Shown: positions 25,159-36,845 of the stretch, piece by piece
Numbering within the stretch: position 1 is the first letter of the stretch
Layout of the letters: each line of letters opens with the position of its first letter
From: Hypericum androsaemum
Taxonomy: Eukaryota > Streptophyta > Magnoliopsida > Malpighiales > Hypericaceae
Assembly (NCBI GenBank): GCA_963995505.1
Contig: OZ023180.1
Coordinates: 16,816,689-16,880,688 of the forward strand
DNA: 64,000 nt
Direction of reading: 5' to 3'
The notes under the pieces: model-generated
What the model was told of the DNA's origin: nothing
Database searches by the model: none
The model's input: the letters and a program-made list of their open reading frames with translations, nothing else
Position numbers and translations under genes: made by a program

Positions 25159-25436
25159 TGTTGGGATGACGAAAAATAGGAAAGACTTATTTTTTATTCA
25201 TATTCCTATTCCGACTAGGTTTTGGACTCATAATCTGACCTAGATAGGTTACTTGTACACCAAGGGTTTGTCTCTATATAAAGGCATGTTACCAAAGAGT
25301 TTTGTATAGCTTTGTGACTTGAAAACTCATCAATAAAAGTTCTCCGTTCTCGCTGTGGATGTAGGCATTAGGCCGAACCACGTAAACTCTTGCGTCCGTG
25401 TTCTTTGCGCATTTTGTTCTCTAGTTGCTGAATTCA
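25159..25436 (+). repeat. Left LTR of the copia-type element
   Basis: 278 bp, TG...CA bounded, with a TATA box at 25275-25283 and a polyadenylation-type AATAAAAG at about 25330. Confidence 0.88.
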
Positions 25437-25468
25437 TAATAAGTGGTATCAAGAGCTAAGGTTGGAGG

Positions 25469-25990
25469 ATGTTGGACCATGATGCAAAGTTTGCTTTTGT
25501 GAAGTTCGATGGCTCATCAAATTTTGGGTTATGGCAAAGGCGTGTCAAAGATCTCCATGTGCAACAAGGGATGGTCATCGCGCTCTCGAAGAAGAATTAT
25601 GAGAAGATGGAGGAGCAAGAGTGGGAAAAGTTGGAGGCCAAGGTGGTAGCGAAGATTCGCTTGTTCTTGGCGGATGATGAGGAATCACCAGTTGAGTTGT
25701 GGAAGAGGATCTAGGTCGGAGTCAAAGAAGATCAATAGAAGTAATTTTAAGTGCGGAGAAGGGCATATGAAAGGGACTATTCAGGATGAACTGGGGATCA
25801 AGACAACGAGGAGGGATCGGCATCCACAACCATGGCCATATGTTCAGACGGGTTAGATGGTGATTGATTTTCTGTCTCATCAAGTCTAATGCATCCCGGT
25901 AATCCCTTTTCGTTAGTGACCTTGGATTATAACAATGATAGTTATAAAGGTAGGCTAAAAAAGATGGATAAGGATGCGATGGTAGGGATG
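25469..25990 (+). pseudogene. Copia gag remnant
   Basis: The frame at 25469-25714 gives 81 residues typical of the copia gag N-terminus: KFDGSSNFGLWQRRVKDL, then a helical region ending ESPVELWKRI and a stop. Further on, in other frames, NFKCGEGHMKG (about 25745) is a broken CCHC zinc knuckle lacking its first cysteine. A phrase near 25920-26020 (LVTLDYNNDSYKG, then AMVGMKGERKYLQV) resembles the GAG-pre-integrase domain. Stops and frame changes separate the pieces, and most of the polyprotein is deleted. Plant retrotransposon coding of this kind cannot be functional. Confidence 0.75.
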
Positions 25991-26844
25991 AAGGGTGAAA
26001 GAAAATACCTACAGGTTAGTGGGGAACATTATTGTAGGTAGAGTCACATCAATGGGTCTGATGAAGTAAAAAAAAGCTCAGGTCATATGAGGTTGGTTCG
26101 TATGAGGGAGCAAAGGCTTGACATGGATGATTTTAGTGCAGTTAGAATTTGCGGAGACATAGATAGCAAGCTATGGTTATTTCGTGGAGGCATGGTTGGC
26201 AAGGAGTCATAGTTGTCTCAGAGAAGCATTGTTAGCTGGGCCCCGCTATGGTTGTCTAAAGAGAAGTGCACGCCAAAGGTGTTGGGTAGATTTTGCATGG
26301 GGAATGCGAAGCCGTTGTTAGCACCACTCGCGAATTGGGTATCTAGCTCAAGGCCGAATGATGGAGTTCGAGGCATGGCGAGGGTTCTACTTGGTAGAAC
26401 AAAAGGTTGCCCTTTGTATGCTATGGCAAGTAGCATTGATTTGAGGCAAAAAGATCCAACGGAAGAGCGGTTCGAGGTTGCGGAGCATAGGGCTGATCAA
26501 AAAATAGAGGGTACGGAAGAGCGGTTCGAGGTTTCGCAAGGTTACTTCAAAAAGTGGACTCGCTAGTTGGGGTTCGATGGAGGTTGGAGGAAATAGGCCA
26601 AGCAAGCTCAGAAGCTCGAGTTTGGGGGCTGACTCCAAGTGATTGAACAAAAGGTGAAGAGAAAGTTGAGATGGTCTTATTGATGCAGTTATCTATGGTC
26701 CGAGATGGAGTCGGTGGAGTTGGATTAGTTTTGCAAAATCTCATGGTTCTTCATGGGGCGGTATTTTGTCAAGGTGGAGTTTGTTGAAGTTCGGGTGGAG
26801 TTTCATGGTTCTTCCACGAGATGATTTCTTGCCAAGGTGGAGAT

Positions 26845-27122
26845 TGTTGGGATGGCGAGAAATAGGAAAGACTTATTTCCTATTCCTATTCCTATTCTGA
26901 CTAGGTTTTGGACTCCTAATCCGACATAGATAGGTTATTTGTATACCAAGGGTTTGTCTCTATATAAAGGCATGTTACCCAAGGGTTTTGTATAGCTTTG
27001 TGACTCGGAAAATCATCAATAAAAGTTCTTCATTCTCTCCGTGGACGTAAGCATTAGGCCAAACTACGTAAACTCTTGCGTCCGTGTTCTTTGCACGTTT
27101 TGTTCTCTAGTTGCTGAATTCA
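26845..27122 (+). repeat. Right LTR of the copia-type element
   Basis: 278 bp, collinear with the left LTR. It differs by scattered substitutions such as an extra 'attccta' step near its start. Preceded by a purine-rich priming tract. Confidence 0.88.
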
Positions 27123-27208
27123 AAACACTTATCTTATTGAATAAGAGCAAGTTACACACTTTATATACATGTCAAAGAAGCTACCAACTAACCGGAACTA
27201 ATGCTATA

Positions 27209-27517
27209 TTAATTACAAGTAATTACAGAGTAGCCGTTGGGCTGTAGTAGCCGTTGGCAGAGAGGGAAATATGAACAGACACCAGCAGCTTCAAATATCA
27301 TCGAGAAACAGCTGGTATAATTGCAGGCCCAAGAAGATCCGTTGCAGTGAAGCTTAGGTGGACAAGGATCAATCATTGGAACATAATAGTCACCAACGAC
27401 TGATGCAGCAACACAGATCATGAAGTCCTCGAATAATATAAAGGAATTCTGCAGGAGACAATTGCAGATGTGAAGGCTACAATTCTGCAGAATTGGAACT
27501 CGCAGTAGCAGCAACAT
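27209..27517 (-). CDS. Cysteine-rich small open frame, unrecognised
   Basis: A 102-residue minus-strand frame beginning with ATG. It has a hydrophobic stretch ending MICVAASVVG (about 33-42), which looks like a signal peptide with a cleavage site. A short tail follows with cysteines in PCPPKLHCNGSSWACNY and SCFSMIFEAAGVC. That layout faintly recalls secreted cysteine-rich (DEFL/LCR-like) peptides. The part before the hydrophobic stretch does not look like a normal N-terminus, so the first exon may be elsewhere. The frame starts about 90 bp past the retrotransposon's right LTR. I do not claim it is a gene. Confidence 0.2.
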   Translation of the reverse strand: MLLLLRVPILQNCSLHICNCLLQNSFILFEDFMICVAASVVGDYYVPMIDPCPPKLHCNGSSWACNYTSCFSMIFEAAGVCSYFPLCQRLLQPNGYSVITCN

Positions 27518-28288
27518 CGTTTTTAATCTTCAACATATAGCGAGTATGTTTGCTATTTGATCATGTGGGTAGGAGCGGTAAAGGGAGGGTAACCGACGTA
27601 TATATTACTACTATATCTTACTATAAATTATGAAATTAATAAAGAAAATTCACTTATCAAAAAAAGAAAAGAAAAACTCAGACCAATTAGTCTGATTTAA
27701 TTGGCAGCTTATAACACTTAAAACATATTGAGTATAAATTGCAACTCCGTGCTCTTTTCAAGAATCTTGCAAAACCTTGGCATATTTAAATACAATTGTT
27801 TGAAGGCTTTTTTAAATATGGTGTATATATATATATATATATATATATAAGATTATTTAGTTAACGTGATAGTCTGTCCAATCAAATTCAAGGGAGGTCG
27901 TGTTTCGAGCTAATAGACATATGCTAATGATATTAGAGGGTAAATTGATTTCATAAAAAATAACCTAGTTAAATTAAACCCCGTTTTTCTTTTTTCATTA
28001 ATAGTTGAAGGCGATCTCGATTATCAATTTTGGAATATAGGTTCCATTTTGTAGTCAATCAGCGTGGAAGCTAATCACATTTCTCATAGATGCCCATTAT
28101 CTTGTATTAAGTGTGCACATGATTAAAAAAATAAATTGGCTGATAACGAAAAAAATAGAAAAGAACCTTTAATCAAAACTTATAAATGTGCTAGAATAAT
28201 TTTAATTGGCGAAAGTAAAAATCCTTGTTAAAAATATTTAAAAAAAACTGGGTGAGCCTAAAATGTAGATGGATTTGGACCTCGGCCT
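27518..28288. other. Intergenic upstream of the RPA12 gene
   Basis: AT-rich, including a TA-repeat microsatellite at 27823-27849. A segment at about 27860-27960 has a weak tRNA/SINE feel ('ggaggtcgtgtttcgagc'). No gene is seen. Confidence 0.4.
27823..27849. repeat. TA microsatellite
   Basis: About 13 uninterrupted TA units. Confidence 0.9.
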
Positions 28289-28296
28289 TATATATG
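28289..28296 (+). promoter_or_regulatory. Candidate TATA box for RPA12
   Basis: TATATATG lies 157 bp upstream of the RPA12 ATG in otherwise mixed sequence. That distance would allow a leader of roughly 125 bp. No start-site data, so this is a plausible assignment only. Confidence 0.4.
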
Positions 28297-28452
28297 CACT
28301 GGACCAAAAGTTTCTAACGTTGGCTCCAAAAAAAAAAAAAGAGTCCCAAACAAACCAACCTTCTCTCTCCAAAACGGCGGTAACTAACCCTCGCTCTCTC
28401 CCTCTCCGTTCGCCGGAAGCTGCAGGTAACGGCTTTGCTGACGTTGGGGGGA

Positions 28453-29361
28453 ATGGAGGCTCGTTCCAGAAGAGGAGATTTCATGTTCTGTGACTTGTGT
28501 GGGACCCTCCTCTCTCAGATCTCCCCCAAGCTCGTGGAGTGCCCCCTTTGTAAATTCCAAAAGGGCGCCCAAGGTAACCAACCCTCTTTATGCGTATTGT
28601 GTGTCGGTTTTTGATTCGTGTGCTTCGACATTCTCATATTTATTTGGTTTGGTTTGGTTTGTGCAACTACTGATTTTTTTTGTATGTTCTTAGAGGTCTC
28701 CGGAAGAGAAATTAGGTACAAGGTTTCCGCTGAGGTACTGGTTGCTCGCTTCCGAACTTTCCCATTCTGTGTGTGTTAATTGTTCGGGCTATATAACTCG
28801 TTAGAACGAGGCGGTTGCCTTTTGAAGATGATGTAGTTCACTCTTTCTAGTTGGCTCGTTTGCGAAGGCGTTCGCTTTGGCTATTGCTACCGTGCACCTG
28901 CTGCGAGAAAATCTATGTTGTGTGTCGGTAATCGAAGACATTGTGCTATTTTGATGCAGGAAATGAGACGGGACCTGGGCATCTCGAGTTATGATGGACA
29001 CATGGAAATTAAGGACATGGAGGTATACTCTTCTGCTCGTCTTTCAACCCAGCTCCTCTCAGGTTATCTTTTTTGATCGTTAAATAGATGTTCTTTGGGT
29101 TCAACAGATAATTAAAAATTGCGAAAAGTGTGGCCATACGAAGCTGACTTTCTCAACTAGACAGGTACTTCGCCAGTCCACCACTGCCTATTTTCTTATC
29201 GATGGCGCTTTTTTTTTTTTAACAGTCCTGTTGACTGGTTGTTCTCGTAGTCTCTCGCTCATTTATTTGGTTGTTCGTATTCGCAGATGAGATCAGCTGA
29301 TGAGGGACAGACCATCTTCTTCTATTGCCCCCAATGTCACCACCAGTTTACAGAGAACTGA
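28453..29361 (+). CDS. NRPA12: DNA-directed RNA polymerase I subunit RPA12 (A12.2)
   Basis: Five exons on the plus strand: 28453-28573, 28694-28734, 28960-29022, 29108-29164 and 29287-29361. All introns are GT-AG and the product is 118 residues, the usual size. The N-terminal zinc ribbon uses C13, C16, C30 and C33 (FCDLCG...ECPLC). The C-terminal TFIIS-like ribbon uses C80, C83, C108 and C111 (CEKCG...YCPQC). Between them sits RSADEGQT, holding the acidic D99-E100 pair that reaches the active site and supports RNA cleavage in this family. The protein would act in the nucleolus on rRNA transcription, in proofreading and termination. It is the only plus-strand intact gene in the window and faces the XBAT35-type gene tail to tail, 1.4 kb away. 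Nothing is missing. Confidence 0.93.
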
Positions 29362-30768
29362 GTTCAGTTAATGGCTGCAAACAGCTAACATCATTTACTT
29401 CTAAAATGATAATTAGAGTTTCCAACCGTTTGGATTGGCACCTACCAGTTGTTATCTATCTACTTAATTTACTAGCATTTGTTGTAGAATTGTCTGCTTC
29501 ACTTTGTACTTTCAGCCTAGCGCTGTCGTCTTCAATTACTTTCTGCCTAGTCATTGCTTAAATAGATGCACAAGTTTCCAGTGTTGCGTGATAGGCGCGG
29601 GTCAGTTTATATCTCTACAGCCAAGTTTATACCATAGAAGTTTTTGCTTTTGGTGTCCCTTTATAGGATATGATCTTTGCCACTCTTCTACTAGGGGGTT
29701 GCAGGTGTTGGGTAGTAGCATCCTTGTTCTTTGTAGTGCGGATGGGGGTGCAGAGTCAAGTCAGTCAATTGCAATGGATACAGTAACATGCTTTTGGAAG
29801 GTTTTGAACCATTTGAGGTTTCTGTTAATTATTAGAGGAATGTCAGTAACAGTGGATTAAGCTGGATGTTCTTCTTCTTGCTCATGCATTCTTTTTCCAA
29901 AGTTTTGCTGCAGTAATGTTGTGAGATTACTAATTTTCCAAACGATGATGCCTGCTGATATATGATAATGAATAACAGAAATCGTAAACATAATGGAATT
30001 TTGCTTCTTTTGGGAAAAATTTAACTTGTGACCAATGCTTTGATTAAAAAGTTAGGTCTAATGGAGGTAGAATTGGAGTTGTTACATATGGTCTTAATAG
30101 ATAGATGGTAAGGCTGCCATTGAGGACTGGCAATCGCTGCCATCAAGCAGCCTAAGAGTCAAATGCTTTGCTTGTTTGTCAACACGAATCACCATTTTTG
30201 GACGAATCAAGTGTTTTCTTTTCATGGCTGCTCTAAATCGCCGGTATATATAGATATTTAGCTTAGACAGATCATTTGGCTTTTGGTTGCCGACGGAGTC
30301 CAGACGACAGTTGGCAAACCATTTGTGTGACGCAACCAGCTGCAGTGAAGCATAATCCTTCAATTGGATGGTTGTTTTTTAGAATTAAATTTTTACAATG
30401 AATCCTGAATTCTGTCAATTCATGGTTTCGTCTTTGGCATTTAATATATTTGGATGGTTAGCCAAGGACATTTCTTCCACTGGGCCAATCACATTTGTGT
30501 CCGACGCTCATGTATCAGGAGGTGCATCAGTCGAGCACATCCTGACAAATATCCGACTGAAACTGCACAAATAAAGTGTGTGTACACATCTGGACTTGGA
30601 ACACCGACTCTATACAAGCGACTCATTTGGGGGATAGTATCTTTTCATGTCTCAAGGTAGTAGTTTAAGCACACGCACAATATGGTATGGCGAATCTTTG
30701 AACAGGGATGAATGCTTCCACATACACAACTCGTACCGCTTTTCGAATCCTGCGTTCTTCAATCTTGG
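29362..30768. other. Convergent intergenic region
   Basis: It lies between two 3' ends, so it should hold the 3' UTRs of RPA12 and the XBAT35-type gene. Open frames on both strands (for example 29504-29860 and 30094-30363) have no known motif. No repeat is recognised. Confidence 0.45.
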
Positions 30769-33700
30769 TTAGACTGCATACAGCCTGACAACCTGGTCAA
30801 TCTTCGCACGACACACGGGGCAACCCCATTTCTTGCCTTTGATCTCGTTCAAACATGACATGCACCCTGCCATATGACCACACGGAATGCAAGCTCCCTC
30901 GACTGGAGCATCGAGACATATGATACAAGATGAGGAGCTGCCGTCAGGTTTATCTCCGTCAGTTTTAGTGGATATGTTTTCAACCTGTGCGGGAGATACA
31001 TCGACAGAGCTGGTGTCGATTGCTGGATAGTGAATTGGACCGACTTCAACAATCTCATCAACGTGGGGAGCTGATGCTGGAAGTGTTGTACCCGAGGCTT
31101 GAGGCACTGCCTGGACAGAAGCAATCTCATTTTGCTGAAGTGCATGACCACTGGGACTGGCTTGCTGCAGTGCCCAGTCACTACTAGACTCTTTGCCAGG
31201 TTGAACTGCTGCCATGCCTTGAGCAACATGGCTGTCGAAGTTAGGTGGGTAACTCCAGCTGCTGGATGCACTGGCTCCATTGCTAGAGTGTGCATCAAAG
31301 ACAGACGTCTCTGCCATTCCAGATTGGATGGAAGCATTGATTGCCATTGCCAACTCAAGGTCTTCCGCATCTGGTGGTGCAGTTGCTTGAACAACAGGAG
31401 ATTGTGTCCGGAGAAATGCAGGAGGGTGCATTGCCTGAAGTGCATCGAAATGTCATTTTCGATGCAGTGTTACGCAGAATACAGCATTTGAATGCAACAT
31501 GATAGAAGGTACATGCTACATACCTGCGGTATTCCTTTGCATGCATCACAAAACCACCGAAGTTGTTCCTTGTCACCTTCCTTTGCGGATGCTAGCCTAA
31601 TCCGTATTTCTGCCACAAAAAAGAAAAGAAAAGACGTATTTAGGAGAAAAATGAAAAGCGGAAATAGACCCAACTATCCACGCAGCTCAAAGTTTTTGGA
31701 TTCTTGAGCAGATCTTATCATTTTCTCTATGTGGGTATCGAGCTGTTCCTGTAGTTTTATTTAATTGATTTGGTGAACGATCTTTTGATTAATTTGAAAA
31801 CAAGGTGAAACTTCAAACACTATCGTAGGTTGCTTTAACTAAGTAACTGGAGCATACCAAAAGAGCACCACAGATCGTAGTCTGATTCAGTGATCACACA
31901 CTGTTAAGTAGATGATGGGAGAAATAGTAATTTAGTTCCACATGCATTTAGTGACTAACATACTTACGCCTAATGATTTGAGACCTACGCCTCGCTCGTC
32001 TCCCCCTCCTGCCTCTCGGGACTATCCATGAACAGAAAATTAAGTGTAAATGGAAAAACTACAAACAGATCTGACACGAGCTTCAAGGGATTGAAAGAAA
32101 AATATTGGTATTTGGAAATTACTGGAGCTATCAGCAATTATCACTGATGGATCAGGCAGATGGAATTTTGGTTCCTCCAAGTTGGCCCTCCAAAGTGGTA
32201 AGACAGCACGTGGTTGGGCATCCTGGTCATTTAATCAACAACACAATATCATGGTATGAAAAAAACCTCAAACCAATTCAAGTATGAACATAAAGCACTG
32301 AAATTTAAATGGAAAGAAAACACGGAAGTACGCTGCAACTCTCAGTATCAATGTGTGTATATATAGAAACAGTTCGAAAACTAAACATGGACAAGGGACT
32401 ATCCTTCAAATTTCATGTGTATCCTTTGTGTTTCAGAGACGATGTAATTTTTTGTGTTTTGAGAGGATAGGGACAAATGAATAGAAGAAACAGTTGTTTC
32501 CAGAAAAAAAAAGGTCTTGCTTTAAGGAAGTTCTCTTCAGCTGAAAAATTATAATGCAACCCCTAGGCATTCAACTCAAAGGATGCACGAAAAAATTGCT
32601 AGAACCCATAAATATCATTGCGGTAGAAAAATAAAAATCTGATGTAGGAGCATAAATCAATGCATTATGTTATTTATAATAACTTCATGCTTAGGGCTTA
32701 ATCAGAGTTATTTTCTTCAATCTTAGTAGTCAGTGATGTGCTTGTGTGACTATTTTTGTTTCAGCCAGGAATCGGTTCTACTACCGTAGCATATATATTA
32801 TATACTTTTCAGCGTGGATTGGATATTGACGCCGCTGTCATTAAACATACTTCACATCCACATTCACTAACCCTAATTTTGTCCAAACCTTCAATTTCCC
32901 TTAAGTTTAGCAGTAATTCTTTGCTCCCTAGATATTTTATCCATTATCTGCCACCAAAAGGATAATAATACCACTCGTAAAGAAAACGTGAATGAAGTTC
33001 AAAGTTCAGTTCTACAGAAGAAAAAGTTACTCTACCTGCATTGAAGAATATATTGCAAGCTCAAGTTTGAAGGGTTTTGCGGCATTGCGAGAACCAGTGG
33101 GTAAAATGACAACCCATCTGCACGTGTTAATGTCTACAGATGAAACACTCATCGAAATTAAAAGTAAATGGAACATGAGCTTGAATGCAAACATCAAAAT
33201 TAAAAGTGAATGGAACAGAGACAGCCCAATTGGTTATGGAGATGACAAAGATTATAAATATGTTTTATTTACAGAGAGCTACACACACTTCATACAGAAA
33301 ATTTCAGCAACCGACTTAATCCACGCACGAAACAATTAAGATCTTCTGAACTGCCTATGGTTGCATCATACGTAAATAAAAGGAGAGGATAAGAGTGATG
33401 CTTTGAAGAGAGTCAAAAGTTAATCCGATACTCACACTTTTCTTGAGACCAACTGGGGAGCAAGCACCTCTAGAAATCCTGGCCCATAAAACTCACGCAT
33501 CCAACCAGCAAACAAGCAAATATGACTCTGAAGGCAACAATCAGAGATCAATCAGTTACAGTTTAAGTGTTCCTCAAGAAGTCCGCATTTAAAAGCAAAC
33601 AGATAAATGAATCCAGGAAAATCTTCCTTTACTTCCCGAACCAAATGAACTCAGAAATACACACTTATCGGCAAAGTTAGATTCACCTACAAACTACATC

Positions 33701-34479
33701 AAGCATCAACAAACTTCTCCACATTCCGAAAACGATAGGCAAAAATCTCAAAGACAAGCATATGCTGCACATGGTAGTACCTCAATCGCGCGAACGACGT
33801 TGGCAAACCCTTTAGCTCTGGCAACCTCGAGCGGAGTCTGGCAGTCATCGTTCATCACCAATGCATTGGCTGCAAAACAGCACAACACAGAATCAGCCAA
33901 AACATATCAACGTCAACCACGAAGCGAAAATGCGAGAACAAAAAAAAATAAACAAGGAAACGCGAGATTCTCTCACCTCCATGGGAAAGGAGCAACTTCA
34001 CCATATGATCAAGGCCCCGTTTCGCAGCGTGGTGCAAAGGCGTCCCACCGTTCCGGCCTACCCTAATTCACAAGATCAATTTCAGGCCCACTACCCCCAA
34101 CCACAACTGTTCTATCACCCAATTAAAATATAAAATAACGGAAAAAAGAATCAGAAAAATGGAAAAGAGGGCAAACCGGGGCGATAAGCGTTAACGTTAG
34201 CGCCGAGGTCGATCAAGGTTTTGGCGACGTTGAAGAGCTGCGGGTTCATCGACGCCTGGATCAACGCCGTCTTCCCATCCCTATCCATCCACTGCAATTC
34301 CAAAATTATTCAAAAATATTAATTAATTTGGTTTTAGAGAGAGAGGGAAAAAAAATGGAGAGAGAGAAAAAAAAAACCTCAAGGCCGGCGCCTTCTCTGG
34401 CGAGGGATTTAATCCCTTCCACGTTCCCGTAGCCCACTTGCTGGTACAGTAGCTCGCCCTTGGATTGCTGCTGCCCCAT
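30769..34479 (-). CDS. XBAT35: XBAT35-type ankyrin-repeat RING E3 ubiquitin ligase
   Basis: Nine exons on the minus strand: 34479-34378, 34291-34177, 34057-33977, 33869-33781, 33527-33436, 33117-33036, 32222-32123, 31609-31524 and 31434-30769. Phases close to give 470 residues; Arabidopsis XBAT35 is about 460. It opens MGQQQSKGELLYQQV. Ankyrin repeats span about 38-128 (DGKTALIQASMN, GGTPLHHAAKRGLDHMVKLL, DCQTPLEVARAKGFANVV). A conserved middle follows (CLFAGWMREFYGPGFLEVL; WCDACKGIPQ-like WFCDACKGIPQ). A ubiquitin-interacting-like helix EDLELAMAINASIQS is at about 273-287. A C3HC4 RING sits at 419-457 (CIICLDAP...CGHMAGC...CPVC). Relatives ubiquitinate targets and affect ethylene and defence responses. 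The exon 1 donor is followed by a long T run, a weak context worth checking. Nothing is broken. Confidence 0.93.
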
Positions 34480-34774
34480 TTTCCGATTTTCTTCTCTTCT
34501 CTTCTCTTTTCCCCTTTTTTTTTCCTTCTTTTTTCCCCCCTCCTTCGTTTAATCTCCTCCTTTGGCGATCAATTTGGGAACTTAAATCTTTTTTCTTATT
34601 TCCCCCCTTCTTCAGGGGGTGGACGTAATAACGGAGAACACGAGTGAAGGAAGGAGGGTTGAAGTTTCTTGAGGGTCTTTTTTTCTTAAGAGAGAAGGCT
34701 TCGGGGTAGTCGATATTTGTAGAGCTGTGACATAAATGGATATTTTGGGCTGTGACGGGTGAACCATTTTGCTA
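34480..34774. other. Promoter side of the XBAT35-type gene
   Basis: A CT-rich stretch (about 34485-34560) immediately upstream of the ATG is the likely leader on the minus strand (GA-rich in that sense). No defined motif was picked out. Confidence 0.4.
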
Positions 34775-35967
34775 GGATAAATTGCCTTGAGGTTGTTGGT
34801 GTTTAACAAAATACCCGATTTTATTTTGATTGTTTTCAATAATCTTTATTGATCCTCCTAGTTTGAAATATGTACTTTTTAGGTTTTTGGCGGACCCAAC
34901 GTTCACATCAACGGTCAACATATTTTTTTATGACAGTTTCACCCCTACAATAAAAAAATAAAAACACCTCCTTGTAGTTACCGACTCCGATCTGAGAATT
35001 GTCGGCTAACTCTAACCTGAGAATCACCAGCTGACTCCGACCTGAGACCGCAACCAACTCTGACAACGGAACGACGACCAACTCCGACTAGACCGAGGCA
35101 AGCTCGCCCTTGAGCCTCCCTCCCCGGAACGGCGAGCCCGGTAAAACCCCTAGCCCGCCGTCGGCTGGGTGTCGTCGAGCTCCAGGTGGCGTCTCCAACC
35201 TGCCTCATCGACGACCAGCAGTGGCGGTCTATTTCCAGCAAAACCCAGGCCCAAAAAATTGGGGACATCAGCATTAGAAGACCCAAAATTTTCAATTTTC
35301 GTACCTTAACCGAAAATCGAGCAGTCGGAGATAAAGTGAGCAGTAGAAGACCCGCTGGCCGCCGGCAAGACCTTGCTGGAATCAATGAACCCAAATGGCG
35401 ATCTCGCAACCACGACGGTTTCCCTTTTCATCTGCTTCTTCTCCTGTTGGTTCCTTCGTTTTCCCGTCCTCGTTCGCCGCCGTGAACGGCATCACCGTCA
35501 CCCCCCTAGGATCCCCGACGCCTTCATGTGTCCTTGTCGAGGCCAGTAGGAGAGAGTTTGATGGAGATGGCTGGCCGGCGATGAGGATACCTGACCAGAG
35601 AACCTGTGATGATGTCGAGGCCTTCCATTTCCTTAATCTCTGTCTGCTCCTCGCCGGTACGAGTGTGGACGATGATGTTGCCATTGCTGACCTCCATTTT
35701 TGGTATTGTGACGGTAGTGGAGGGTGGTCGGGGAAGAACGATTAAATCTCTCCGTTCGCTGTTCTCCGCCTGTCAGACCAATGTTTTTTTTTGTTAATTT
35801 TTTGGAAGGGTAAAATGGTCATAAAAAAATTATGTTGACCGCTGACGTCAGCAAGAGACCTTGGAGGTGCATTTTTCCAAACTAGGAGGACCAATAAAGG
35901 TTATTGAAAATAGTAAGGACTAAACGTGGTATTTCGTGAAATACCAGGAATCTGAGAGTAATTACTC
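34775..35967. mobile_element. Long-TIR Mutator-like element, about 1.2 kb, Pack-MULE-like
   Basis: The left end (from ggataaattgccttgagg) and right end (ending aatctgagagtaattactc) are inverted and share 'ttttcaataa', a 'tttattg' word, 'tcctcctagtttg' and 'gtcaacata' in mirrored order over roughly 180 bp. Flanking bases attttgcta and attttatta agree at seven of nine, as for a Mutator 9-bp target duplication. The interior (about 35000-35760) is GC-rich and gene-like in composition, with overlapping long frames on both strands, but no domain is recognised. There is no transposase. It lies between the XBAT35-type gene start and the PRAF gene end. Confidence 0.7.
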
Positions 35968-35976
35968 ATTTTATTA

Positions 35977-36845
35977 ATATAATATTTTTAATATTTGTAA
36001 GGTTGAAATCTAATATCTTTTAAGTATTTGTAAGGTTAAAATTTATTAATAATATTTTTATATTGTAGGGATATTCTCAAGGCTCTAATATCCTTGAGAA
36101 TAGAATAACTTCTCAAAATGATGATCTGTATTCACATAATAATAGAATCATCTTCGTTAAATGATAGAATTGTTGTGTAACTAATAATGAAACTACAGTC
36201 GACCTTATAGCAAAATAATTAACCACGGTCACAAGATGATGAAACCATGTTAATGTGGACTCTTAAAATAAGTGAAGGATATCAATTTAATGTGATTTTA
36301 TTGTTAATATGGGTCCATGATCATGTTGATGTGAAGATTTATCCTCTAAAAGCTGGTTGATGGTAAGTTTTCAAAGAATCAGGTGGCAATCGTCGAACTC
36401 GATCCGAGATTTATGAAACGGATGGAGTCGTCGTTTGATCATCCACGATTGTCATCTCGTCCAATTTTAAGCTCAAAAGCAACTCCATGAGAATCTTATA
36501 GCCACTGAAAGGGTTAAGATGGCGTTTCTAGAATGAGAAGATGAGGCACCATAGTATGATGTTGATGAGTTTGATTCTAAGTAGTTGGATGAGCCATGCA
36601 TTGACTATAAGGTTTTTGGGGAATACAATGGCCTAACCAGTGCTTCAGATAAAGCATTCAGCTCCCAAGTCACAATTGTTGGGAAATATGGCAAAAAATG
36701 AACGATATGATTTGAGTCGTGCGGAGGCGCACTGTCCTTAAGAACTAAATTTCCTGATCTAACGTCGATGAAAACAATGTGTCGCTACAGTCCTCTTCCT
36801 AGACCTATTCTTTGTATATAGCCTCATGCAAGCAAGCTAAATAAT
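35977..36845. other. Intergenic, 3' side of PRAF
   Basis: AT-rich with repeated 'aagtatttgtaaggtt' near 36000-36050. No gene is seen. The part next to 36846 should include the PRAF 3' UTR. Confidence 0.4.

Larger units (their letters stand above)
25159..27122 (+). mobile_element. Deleted Ty1/copia-type LTR retrotransposon
   Basis: Two direct LTRs of 278 bp each (25159-25436 and 26845-27122) start TGTTGGGATG and end ATTCA; by eye they are about nine-tenths identical. Each has a TATATAAAG box (25275 in the left LTR) and a later AATAAAAG. Just inside the left LTR is 'tggtatcaagagct', a near match to the Met-tRNA primer-binding site. A purine-rich 'aaggtggaga' tract precedes the right LTR. The 1.4-kb interior keeps only gag-like pieces; integrase, reverse transcriptase and RNase H are absent. 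The element is therefore non-autonomous. I found no convincing 5-bp target duplication. Confidence 0.88.

Noticed and set aside
34978..35745. Frames of 100-143 residues on both strands in the GC-rich centre of the element
   Set aside because: Overlapping frames in a GC-rich stretch, no recognised domain and no splice logic. Treated as element cargo, not as a gene.
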